Shown piece by piece: positions 45,705 through 54,934 of a stretch of 54,934 bases of DNA. The stretch is from Protostelium mycophagum (Eukaryota; Evosea; Variosea; Protosteliida; Protosteliaceae). The DNA lies in contig KV920897.1 in assembly GCA_002081555.1 (NCBI GenBank), forward strand, positions 1 to 54,934. Direction: 5' to 3'. The translations under genes and the position numbers were made by a program. Below the pieces are notes generated by a model. That model saw only the letters and a list, made by a program, of their open reading frames with translations, made no database searches and was not told the DNA's origin. How positions within the stretch are numbered: the stretch's first letter is position 1; each line of letters opens with the position of its first letter.

Positions 45705-46135
45705 GTCCATCTTACATTTGTTGATTGCAATTTCACTTCCATTAAAAGTATAGCACTACTGGAGCTCGGTCAGGTGCGGACACCAATGCCTCATTCAAGC
45801 TGTGGGCTGATGCTTGAAGCCGTGGTCATAGGTATTGCGTTATTCAGAGCTTCTTTCTACCGGAATAACTACGGTAACAAACCGCGATGTACATGATCAT
45901 AAATGAGAGCAAGGAATAACGGCAATAGAGCAGCAGGCGAATAGAAGGAAAAGAAAAATCGGTAATAAAGAAAATAAAGATCTCCAATCCAGAGACAGAG
46001 CACAAGAAGAAGAAGAAGAAGACTGAAAAGGATAAGAATGAGAGTGTTGATTATGCTCCACCAAACAAAAACGGAGAAGTCATAGCAAAATTGCCTAAAA
46101 AGAAAGCCCTAAATCCAAAGAAAGGCAACACTAAA
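45705..46135. other. Left flank of the Fanzor-like gene
   Basis: About 430 bases follow the ubiquitin-like gene. The second half (from about 45925) is Lys/Glu-codon-rich and open in the Fanzor-like frame, so it may be an eroded 5' coding part. A CGGT-type foldback (ACGGTAACAAACCG) occurs near 45873. No terminal inverted repeat pairing with the right flank was found. Confidence 0.4.
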
Positions 46136-46900
46136 ATGAAAGATGACAAGAAGAAGACTGCTCCAGCGGAAAAAGCAATAAGAATAAGAGTGTATCCTTC
46201 TCTGGAACAGAAGAAAGTATTGGATGCGTGGTTCGGAACAGTCAGATGGACATACAACAGAGTATTAAATGGAATCAAAAAAGATATAGAAGATGACAAG
46301 CCCCTCAAAGAAGTACTAGTAAAGAAGTATTTGAGAAGTAAACACGTCAACAACGAGAATTTTCAAGATAACAATCAGTGGGTCACTCACGTACCCTTTG
46401 ACATTAGAGACGAAGCGATGAACGACGTCATCAAGGCGTATCAAACAAACTTTGCCAAGGGTACCACACAATTCGAGATTAAATATAGAAGTAGAAAAGA
46501 CATGACACAATCGATTGTAATACACAACAAATATTGGAAAGCGGGAGCGTTCTTTCCAACATTTTGGAAGTATGAAGGAGAAGCTTTACCACCATTGCAA
46601 ACGAAATCAAAAAGAGATAAATTACCCAATAGATTGGGTTACGATTCCAGATTAGTGAGAAACAAATTAGGGCAATATTACATGTGTATACCATACTTTA
46701 TATATTTTAGCCTAGAAACCCCAACCGGTGAGTATCCCATTCTAATACACGGTGGGTCTACAACTCTTACATCAAATAGTAATAGTTTAATTATATGTCC
46801 ATTTCTGAAGCACGTATTATCGCACTATTATCCAATGCAGAAGGGTCTGCTCTTGGATCTGCTAGCAACAATCGTAGTTTTTCTAATTGTTAAAAGATAG
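46136..46900 (+). pseudogene. Fanzor/TnpB-like (OrfB) gene lacking its RuvC nuclease domain
   Basis: The ORF opens with a lysine-rich head (MKDDKKKTAPAEK). It then shows the TnpB/Fanzor N-terminal signature IRIRVYPSLEQKKVLDAWFG followed by TVRWTYNRVLNGIKKD, an OrfB helix-turn-helix region. It continues with HVPFDIRDEAMNDVIKAYQT, EIKYRSRKDMTQSIVIHNKY, the spacer YDSRLVRNKLGQYYMCIP and ETPTGEYP. Full-length relatives next carry the RuvC-I strand with DPG, then RuvC-II, a zinc finger and RuvC-III. None of these is seen here: after about 46737 the ORF is unrelated and stops at 46900. No intron is evident, unlike every neighbour. The reading frame is open upstream to about 45925, but without an ATG. 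A nuclease role is not possible from this copy alone. Confidence 0.75.
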
Positions 46901-47683
46901 AGTAGAGAATGGTGATTTTGGAAAAAAAATACATAATGAATCACTTTGTTTAACGCCTGACGTTTTTTCTTGCCAATTCCAGCAAAATCCTTGTTTGCAG
47001 AGTATGTTCTGGATAATATTCCTTAAAATACGCTTCTGGTCCTGTCCATTATTGTCCTTGATGTTGGGATCAGCATTGTATTTGAGGAGTATCTCTACAA
47101 ATTCTGCGGAATTATACTTCATTGTGCAGGCCATATGTAGAGCTGTACGTCCTAATGTATCTTGGTAGTTGACGTTTGCGCCTGCTTTGAGAAGGGCTTT
47201 CATTGATCGGTATCTTCTGTTTGCTACAGCAGCTGATAGGGCTGAGATATCTCCCTCACATTCGTTAACATTTAGACCACGTGAGATGAGTATTGGAATG
47301 ATTCTTTTCCCAAATGGGCCCTGAGCTGCTCGTATCACCAAAGGCCTTCCTGTGTGTCCGTTGTAATAACGCGCTGGAACCATCGCCGCCCCGTTGTTTA
47401 GCAGCACAAGCAGACTCTCTGCATATCCCCTGTCTATAGCATGCTCAATAGGAGTTCGCCCATCCCATCCAAGTCGATTGACGTCTCTTCCAAGAATCTG
47501 AATCTCTTGCAGAACAAGTTGGGAGTCCTCTACAATCCAGGTTCGTGGGCCTAATCCTATTTCTATAGCGTATTCCTCCTCTATCTGCGAGAACCGCAAC
47601 AGATCTCTCACACCACGTTGCCTTCTGTCAAGTTCGTCCATCTGCTCTTCATTCATATCCACTCTAGTGGGTGGAAAGCGCAA
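46883..47683 (-). CDS. Intronless ankyrin-repeat protein
   Basis: A single open frame of 266 codons starts MRFPPTRVDMNEEQMDELDR, with a second possible ATG at MNEEQ. Ankyrin repeats run from about residue 70: GWDGRTPIEHAIDRGYAESL, NECEGDISALSAAVANRR, ALLKAGANVNYQDTLGRTAL, HMACTMKYNSAEFVEILLK and YNADPNIKDNNGQ. Ankyrin repeats mediate protein contacts, and the partner is unknown. The gene has no introns in a region where all recognised host genes have several, and it tail-overlaps the Fanzor-like ORF by 18 bases. Intronless ankyrin genes are common in giant DNA viruses and in expanded amoeba families, so transfer or retro-duplication is possible. The last 40 residues are not repeat-like. Confidence 0.75.
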   Translation of the reverse strand: MRFPPTRVDMNEEQMDELDRRQRGVRDLLRFSQIEEEYAIEIGLGPRTWIVEDSQLVLQEIQILGRDVNRLGWDGRTPIEHAIDRGYAESLLVLLNNGAAMVPARYYNGHTGRPLVIRAAQGPFGKRIIPILISRGLNVNECEGDISALSAAVANRRYRSMKALLKAGANVNYQDTLGRTALHMACTMKYNSAEFVEILLKYNADPNIKDNNGQDQKRILRNIIQNILCKQGFCWNWQEKTSGVKQSDSLCIFFPKSPFSTLSFNN

Positions 47684-47741
47684 TAAATAAAAATACTCCT
47701 TTTATTCTCGATTGCGCTGGTTGAAAACAAGAAAGTAATCT

Positions 47742-47927
47742 TTAAAGTCTTGCTGTGTAGCACTCATCAACATCTGGGCCACCTTGTGGGCATAAATACT
47801 TTCTTGCTCCAAAACCAAAGACTTTCACCAGTTCTACCCGAGTTTTCTCAGAGCACCATAGGACTTGATTCAAATACTTCAACGTTTCGAATGATAACAA
47901 TGTTTTCAGAAACTCCTCGTTTTTGTT
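47742..47927 (-). other. ATG-less open frame, possible gene fragment
   Basis: Sixty-one sense codons in one frame read like protein (FLKTLLSFETLKYLNQVLWC, KTRVELVKVFGFGARKYLCP, GGPDVDECYTARL) before a stop at 47742. There is no ATG and no convincing splice acceptor at its start. It may be a fragment of a gene belonging to the same intronless island, or an exon I could not connect. The family is not recognised. Confidence 0.25.
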
Positions 47928-48058
47928 TTACCTTATTTGTCTTGTGCTTTCATAAAGCGGGGGTGCACTCAGTGGAAATAAACTTGATACTTTTCTATCG
48001 GCCACGCTATGTTGTAGGTCTGTCTATGCTGATCTCAATTCTGTGAGTTCAAAAGCTT

Positions 48059-48172
48059 GAAAGTGTCTGTGCTGAGCGAATAATCAAAATGTACTGTGGG
48101 CGTGTAGACATTCCGAAATCAAATCTACAATAGTCGCAGGCCTGATTATTTGCTCAGCACAGAGACACTTTC
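48059..48172. repeat. 114-bp foldback element, MITE-like
   Basis: The left arm 48059-48086 (GAAAGTGTCTGTGCTGAGCG...) and right arm 48143-48172 (...GCTCAGCACAGAGACACTTTC) are inverted copies differing by a 2-base indel and one substitution over about 30 nt. The 56-base loop includes an AATCTACAATAG decamer variant. No clear target-site duplication is seen. It lies in the intergenic space between the ankyrin gene and the RhoGEF gene. Confidence 0.8.
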
Positions 48173-48704
48173 CCGCTGTCGGATGCGACCATTAGAATTA
48201 GAATTAAACTTATAACGACTCAGCGTGGCCATCTCTGATCGACTTTTTCTCTAGAAAACGAGATCCTCACAGCTAAAATCGGGGGCTGTGACTTGCTCTT
48301 CCGCCTTTGAGCAGTTGTAAAATTTTCAGCTGTGGTGCCACCTCACAGCTCCACGAAGCTCCTCTGAACTCGTCGCATTTCTGTTTAAGTTGAACAGATT
48401 CCCTGAAGCTTGAACCCCTAAATATAATGCACCAGCGAAGAGATTATTCATTATACTTTCGTCAGTCTATTTTCAAAGAACTCACGTAAGAGTTTAATCT
48501 CTTAAACTTTAAGAGAGGAGCAAGTTTTCGGCAGTTTGCGGAAGCCGATGTTGTGTGCGGATGAGCGTAACCGCGTAGAACAAAGTAATGCGCGATTTAT
48601 TCACGTTACGAACCGTGTCATATTTTTTCACCATGGCAACAGGAAGCGATAAATGTGCGACAGATTTCAATGGCCCGTGAAAACCTCTGATCTAAAGCTC
48701 GATC
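48173..48704. other. Intergenic region upstream of the RhoGEF gene
   Basis: About 530 bases without a supported exon. A GATTTATTCACGTTACGAACCG stretch near 48596, akin to the CGGT foldback family, lies about 100 bases before the start codon. Confidence 0.4.
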
Positions 48705-51700
48705 ATGGTGGTGGAATCACCCACCAATCTCAACTTGAGAGGTGGTGACAATTGGACTAAGGCTTCTAAGCTGTTGGGAATACCTGGTCAAGCTCGATCA
48801 CCTGTAGATTCACCCATTCCATCACCGAGAAAAACAGAAGAGAGAGCAAACAGCTCTCATAAAGCTTCTAAATTGCTGGGAATGGAAACTCAGGCTGTGA
48901 CGCCTGCAACTGTGGAAATGCCAAAGGCCAAAATGAAATTAAATTTGGACAAGCTGTCTAAGAAACTGACACCTAAAACAACACGAAAAACAGAGAGGGT
49001 GATCAATGTGGTGAGTGATACGATCGTATGATTTTATGACATCTGATTGTGGAAGTGCGTTGTGGGGCTGAGAAGTGGAAAAACAACCCTAGTGTCCGCT
49101 CTCTCTGGTACATCATCCTCATCAAAGGTCGTGAGTGCTGATGCCGCCCTCAATTCCGAAGGCGAAACGGTTACTTTGTCTTATTTAGAGGTGTCAGGAA
49201 CTTTGGAAAGTATGGAGACATCACACCGAAAAGTATGAAAATTAATGTCCTGATGATTTTCTTAAGTTTTAAAAATGTTCTTTTCCCGCGATATTTTTGT
49301 ATTTTTGATCTATTGTACCATATCGTTTTTTTAACACGAAATAGGCATGGGAGATGGCCGATGTATATTTGTTCGTCTACTCTGTTGTAGATGCAGGGTC
49401 ATTTCTGGCACTGCCTTTAATTGCGTCGGTAATTCAAAATCATTGCGAACTTCCAAGTATCCCTGGTGTTCTTCTGGCAAATAAGAGTGAGCAATTTATA
49501 TTTCATCTATATTATTCATGCTCTTCCAGTCGACATTTCTCCAAACTCACGCGAAATTTCGGAGGATAATGGCAAAGAATTCGCCAAGCAAATGAGGTGG
49601 GATTATTGTGAGGCTTCCGCTTGTAATGGAGAAGGGCTGTCATCCCTGCCACAACAACTCCTAAAGACATTTTTTGACAATAACGACGGATCCTTTAAGA
49701 GCAGCAGAAGATCCACAGTTAGAACAACTGCAGAGATGAAGGGCTCTAAGCAAGAGATGGGAACAAGGTCGAAAATCTTCTGAATTTTTTCAAAATTTTA
49801 ATCTTTGGCAGGTACGGCCACGAGGATATTATCACGCCACTGGATGCATCCCCTGAATGGCAAAAGATTCGTCAAAAAATGCATTTGATGGATGACATCA
49901 TTCTTCGGTTTGTACACATGAATTATTTCGACCACTGACACCGACAGAACGTCAAAGATACGAGTTTTAAGATTGTTTTCGGAGGACACAGGGGAGGGCG
50001 ATATGTTGTTACAGACAATGCTGGGATCTCTGTCGCGATTGAACAAGTGTGTGAGGACTTTGATCATGCTGAAAGGTAGGGTTACTGTTGCTTCATTTTG
50101 CCACAGTTTTGATAATTTGTGGCAAGCCGACAAAAATCCGTTATGACGCCTGAATTTTCCAGGAAATTATTCACCCTGTCTGAGTCCCCTCCCCTCCCCA
50201 TGCCCCTCCTCCATCCCGAAATGTCTTTATAGGAGCAGCTCACCATCTCCATATTCTTATCGATTCTCTTCCCTGGGGCATTTGTCGTCCACAGAACTAT
50301 ATGTCAAATTGAAGGATGGCAGGGCAAAGATAAAGAAAGAATCCAGACTAACCGCATTTTTGAAGTGGGAATGTTTTTTTATATAATTTTTCCAATATGA
50401 GAAGAATTTTTGAGCATTTTGTCAGTTTTGCATAGATTTATTAACTCAGGTCAAACGGTGAAATTGCAGAGGCCGAGAAGTGCTCACGGTCACTCGAAGC
50501 AACCGAAAACGAAGTCGAAGAGATAGTCGAGATCTTGCACAGGAGGGTACGTCTAGACTCTCCATGAATGTATGGTGAACTGAACAGGCCGTGGAGCGTT
50601 TTGACATCAACGACTGGTCAGACTTTAGAATCATGGTGTTGGTATTGGCGCAGTGTCACGTGAGGACGTGGCTTGCCAGAAGATTGAAAGCCGTGCGCGG
50701 TGAGTGATGTTGTACAAGGATAAATCTGCTGACAATCTCCAGTGAAAATGCAAAGACAGAGAACAAAAATTTTCGAAGAGATCATGACGACAGAGGAATC
50801 TTACGTAAAGGCAATGCAACAAGTGGAAGATGTATGCAAAATCTCACAGAAATTCCACTCACCCATTTGCAGCTGTACATCGAGCCTCTGAAAGTTATAG
50901 CGCAAGAGCCCGAAGCTTGGATCTCTATGCAGGACATCAAAGTGATTTTCTCTGACATCCAAGTGATATCGAAGTTTCACATCAGATTTCTGGCCAGTCT
51001 GAGGGAACGATGGCAAAATTGGTCAGCGTCTACATCAGTGGGAGATCTATTTTTAACCATGGTGCGTTTCATTCGGATGAAAATATTTCTTGACTGACGG
51101 TGGTAGAATCTCTTATTGAATGTTTATCATGGTTATACCAATAATTTGACGACGAGCACTACAAGGATTCAAATGTTTTTGAAAGACCCCAATTATGTAC
51201 AGTGGCTCTCAGACAACAATTTTAATGAATTACAATTGGAATCTCTGTGAGTTTTCTCAGAAATCTACAATATTCTGAACCGTTGTAGATTGATACAGCC
51301 AATACAGAGGATACCTCGATACGTTTTGTTATTAACTGTGAGTACCATTTATAGTTTCGCATTCTGACTATGTTCAGAATTTGAATAAAAGCACTTGGCG
51401 GGATCATCTTGACTTCGAAAATATCTCCATGGCTTTACAAAAAATCATGCAGACGGTAAAATCACTGTCTCATTGTAGATGAGTGACAAACTCAGGCGAC
51501 CATTGTAAACGAGAGAAAAAGGGATGCCGAAGAGGCCAGAAAAGTTTTCGAAATCTCACAGAATCTTACTGGAAAAGCACCGGTAATCTTCTCAAAAAAG
51601 TCACTGAATTTTCCCTGAATTTTCTCCAGGTTCTTATGGACGCACACCGACGTTTTGTTAAAGAAGGGACTTTACGTCTCTTTTCAAGCGGGAAAATGAA

Positions 51701-52419
51701 GACACGGCACGTCTTTCTCTTCAACGATAGAATTGTGATCACCAAGATGAACCTGCCCCCCGCCACAACCCCCCGACTCTCCCTATCTGGAACCTCATCT
51801 ACAACAGAGACGAACAGAACAATAAGCTATGAGTTTGAAAAATACTTAGATCTATCTGAGGGATATTTGATCGATTTACCAGACAGCGATTGGGGTGACT
51901 TTTATTATTTTATCGTTTGTGATTTATACTTGATCTATACTATTTTAACAACTTCGAAACATTGTTATCTGGAGATATATATTCATAGCGAAAGGATTTT
52001 GAACTCGCGGCAGAGTCATCTACAATGTTGTAGATAAAGAACCACCAAAAAAACGCACTATTCTATTTAAATCTCTACAAATACTTACTTTCACAGTCTC
52101 TTCTGCTTTCGAACTACTCGCGATGAATGACGGACTCTTGCTGGCAACAGATGATCCCTCGGAAAAAGCGGAATGGCTCAAGTCCATTTCAGGATGCATA
52201 CTAAAGCAGAACAAAATTGTTCACTGGAAGTCAGGTGAGCACATGCTCAATTTCAGAACCAAAATATTGTTGCAAAGAAAATCTGGGGCTGACATGATCA
52301 CAGAGGCAAGAAGGATGTCATGCGCTGAGGGAGGAGATCAGGATAGGCTAACCACACCAAGAATTCTTGTCAGGGTTAAGAGGTCAAAATCAACGGTTTC
52401 TCTGTCGAGACGACCATAA
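48705..52419 (+). CDS. Ras-like GTPase fused to IQ motif and DH-PH RhoGEF
   Basis: The head (MVVESPTNLNLRGGDNWTKA) is Ser/Pro/Lys-rich. A Ras-like domain follows with a P-loop (VVGLRSGKTTLVSAL), a G3-like EVSG in place of DTAG, G4 NKID across a splice (VLLANK/IDISPN) and G5 EASACNGEG. A helical segment and an IQ-like motif (LAQCHVRTWLARRLKA) lead to the DH domain: TKIFEEIMTTEESYVKAMQQ, LYIEPLKVIAQEPEAW and IQPIQRIPRYVLLL, the CR3 signature. The PH domain reads VLMDAHRRFVKEGTLRLFSS and MKTRHVFLFNDRIVITK. The P-loop seems one residue short and G3 lacks Asp, so GTP hydrolysis is doubtful. DH-PH exchanges GDP on Rho-family GTPases at membranes. About seventeen exons are present. Confidence 0.82.
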
Positions 52420-52557
52420 AGAAGCTTGTACACCTGTTCGCCACTTTTAAAATCATTTAAAGTGCTATCTACAATCACGAAGTCACTTCGCATCTCGCAG
52501 ATTCAAGAGCCGCATTTCTTCCACCATCCCTTCATCTTAGAGATATCGACGTCAAAC

Positions 52558-54934
52558 ATGGATAGGAAACAGAGGCAGAAGGAGCTCGAAGAGAAGAAAA
52601 AGAAACTCGAAGAATACAGAAAGAACAAGGGCAAGGTGGGCCTGATATACACATACATAATTATCGCGATCTGTGTCTTTAGGGCGACTCCGCGACCATC
52701 ATAGTGAACGGATAAAATGTGATGACGTCTGCAGATCGCCGAAGTAGACGATAAACAGCCAGAGAAGGTTGTGGATATAATCCAATCCAGCTCAACTGTT
52801 GATGATCTGCTTTCTAATCTCGCGTCTAACAAACTCTTGTCTAATGCAGCACCTACTACTGCCGATACAGAGGTGACATATCGATCAGATCATATCGTAG
52901 ATCTGAGGATGTATACAGACAACTGTGACATCATCGGTTTCTAAACCAGCGACATCATCATCTCCTGTTACTGCTCAGATTACTCCTTCGAGGTATGCAC
53001 CTAAAAACCAAAAATGATTCTGTTTTGAATGGGGATAATAACTGCTTCTCATATCTGATTAATGTCATGATACTGAACGTAGAACAGAAGGAAAGCCAAT
53101 CTAACTCTTCAAATGAATGTATCTGTTGTGGACATTCCTCCTAAGGTCCTTTTGAATCCATCTCTTCTTATCGCCTCCATTAGATGATATCACCAGTATA
53201 GAGGATGACGTCATTTACGTTATGCAGGTCACAGAAGTGTATGGAAAAGCGACTCAAACAACCGAGACCTCTTTTCAGACGGAGGAACAAACGACTACAG
53301 AGCAAGTCCCTCAATCTCAGGTGACTTCAACAGCCCGAATTCATTGTAACTTTGCAATTGTTGTAAAATGCCAGAGAATCCAAAAGTGGATTTGTGAATC
53401 TGTTACATTTTTTCCAAAAGTAAAATAACACCAGAGAAATGCGTCTGGCGGCAAAACCGCAAACAAAAGGTCACTTTTATATCACAAATATTGAAAAAAT
53501 TCATTTTATTTTGTTGCAAACAACAACGCAAGCCAAAAAAATTTATTACAATTTGAAAGGTTTTCGTCTGCTTAAAAAAACAGCAATATTTAATTGCAAT
53601 ATGTTTTTCAACTATGTGATGTTGAGGTCGGGGTTTAGGGTTTTGCACAAAAATACCAAATACACCCAGAAATGTATCGGCAAAGTCTAAAAAATATACA
53701 ATCCTCTGCCAAGTTTGCAGAAATACATACCAAGAGTAACAACGTCTTAACGGTCCCTGTGACCATCTTGCATAATAATATGTTTCGTCACATTATATAA
53801 TGAGCCTTTGTGCTTGCCAACACGTTGGAATAAAACGGATTTCAAAAATCAGAAAATGGATTTATTATTCTTATGACGTGTACAGGATGTAAAAGTGGAG
53901 AATGAAGAGGACGAGCAAGTGCCCGAAAACAACGAGCCAGAGAAGCCAGTTTTACACGGTGAATTTTCCCGAAATTTTCCTGATGACGTCACGTTGGAAA
54001 AATCGAATTTTTAATGTTGAGATGAAGATGTTTGACGGGTTGTAGAGCTGCCTCCTCATGAGCGCGAGGTGTTGTTTGCCGACAAAGAATTCGGAAATTT
54101 CATCGAGTTTTCTTCCAAATTGATAGAGAGGGCTATTTATGTGGAGCAAAAGTATGATATCATGGTCGACTACGCAATGACTGACGGCCAAGACGAGTTG
54201 TGAGTTTATATTTCATTTTTCTGTCTCGTTGTAGATAGACATTTTTTGTCTCGTTGTAGATGTTGAAATTATCATAGGAAGGGAAGAGCTAGAGAGGTCA
54301 GACTTTTGAACAAATTCCACGACGAGAGGTGGACGAAGCACAGAGCCGTCACTGACATCGCCTGGAGCCCCAAGGTATTCGAATTTCAAATCCCTCATTT
54401 TCCCGCCAAAATGTCTCGAAAAGTTCTGAGAGATTTCGCAGCATAACGATTTGATTGTGGCGTCTTACAGTATGAACGAAGACAATAGCACTGACCCCGA
54501 CGGAGTTGTTCTATTATGGTCTTTACAAAACACCCTCGAGAGGCCAGAGTACAGGTATGACGTCATACTATTTTCTCATGACGTCATGGGGGATCGCATG
54601 TTGATGATGATGTCATGACAACATGTCATCTATAATGCAACATTTCGTGCTGCAGCAGTAAAGTCCCAAATCGATTTTGTCTTGAAAAAAAAGCCAAAAA
54701 TTCAATTTCTTACAAACTCATCATTATCACGGAATTTCGCTGAAATTTCACCAGATTCAACTGTCAGTCCCCAGTGACGTCAGCATTCTTCTCCCCCTTC
54801 AGCCCCACCCTCATCATCGGGGGGACGTACAGCGGTCAGATTGTACTTTGGGATATCAGAGCCAAGACTACACCTGTACAGCAGACCCCATTGTCTTCTG
54901 TCGGACACACCCATCCAGGTGAAATTTCATCGAA
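52558..54934 (+). CDS. Cytoplasmic dynein intermediate chain (partial at right edge)
   Basis: Dynein intermediate chain links the motor heavy chains to dynactin and to the light chains. The start [20 protein letters not shown] at 52558 is the conserved basic-acidic helix that binds dynactin p150. After a Ser/Thr-rich linker, [13 protein letters not shown] carries a TQT motif, the usual LC8-binding signature. An acidic stretch leads to [20 protein letters not shown] and then [20 protein letters not shown], which opens the WD40 propeller. [53 protein letters not shown] and SSVGHTHP follow. The window ends in the first bases of the next intron. The rest of the propeller is outside. Intron repeats include TGACGTCA and decamer copies. 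Confidence 0.92.

Noticed and set aside
46136-46900. A working RNA-guided nuclease system
   Set aside because: No RuvC motifs and no recognisable guide-RNA scaffold are visible, so only a partial gene is claimed.
1-54934. Retroviral, LTR, LINE or Polinton elements
   Set aside because: I saw no reverse transcriptase, integrase, capsid or long terminal repeat signature on either strand.

Overview
The window comes from a compact, intron-dense nuclear genome. Genes lie tens to hundreds of bases apart, and nearly every one is cut by several short GT-AG introns, mostly about 35-150 nt. The gene set is eukaryotic and includes a C2-formin, a Ctr copper transporter, NMD3, TRAPPC10, RapGAP, a GTPase-RhoGEF protein, dynein intermediate chain and a receptor-type pseudokinase with a beta-helix ectodomain. 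This mix fits an amoebozoan, perhaps a protosteloid amoeba. That placement is inferred from gene content and style, not from a marker gene.

Layout. From 1 to about 18.4 kb all genes are on the minus strand: C2-GBD/FH3 formin (cut by the left edge), Ctr copper transporter, EGF-like seven-pass membrane protein, ELO fatty-acid elongase, three-RRM RNA-binding protein, NMD3 and TRAPPC10. From 18.5 to 30 kb the strands alternate: GatC (+), a small secreted Cys-containing protein (-), a doubtful ORF (-), a nucleotide-sugar transporter (+), a PDXDC1-like PLP-fold protein with a Glu/Lys repeat tail (-), and a PPR-like probable mitochondrial protein (-) interrupted by a 100-N gap. From 30 kb to the right edge nearly everything is on the plus strand: a small membrane protein, RapGAP, a GRDP-like protein with a ubiquitin-like tail, a 2OG-Fe(II) oxygenase, the receptor pseudokinase, a free ubiquitin-like protein, a GTPase/IQ/DH-PH RhoGEF and dynein intermediate chain (cut by the right edge).

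The one place that breaks this style is about 45.7-48.2 kb. It holds an apparently intronless Fanzor/TnpB-like gene that ends before its nuclease domain, an intronless ankyrin-repeat gene facing it, an ATG-less ORF fragment and a 114-bp foldback element. It reads as a mobile-DNA island between host genes.

The most striking signal is in the introns. They are built from a few recurring short words: GAAATTTC near the 5' splice site, the CRE-like palindrome TGATGACGTCATCA (often running into the 3' splice site), the decamer ATCTACAACG/CGTTGTAGAT (also often at the 3' splice site), a GCGGC-n3-GCCGC hairpin, and a CGGTA..TTAAC foldback. These words recur in unrelated genes on both strands. The same decamer also forms the Thr/Ser stalk of the receptor pseudokinase as coding sequence.

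By function, several genes concern the cell cortex and signalling (formin, RapGAP, RhoGEF, receptor pseudokinase, dynein). Others serve secretory traffic and glycosylation (TRAPPC10, nucleotide-sugar transporter), mitochondria (GatC, PPR-like) and RNA or ribosome biogenesis (RRM protein, NMD3). Nothing suggests an operon. All exon joins were made by eye and no similarity search was run.
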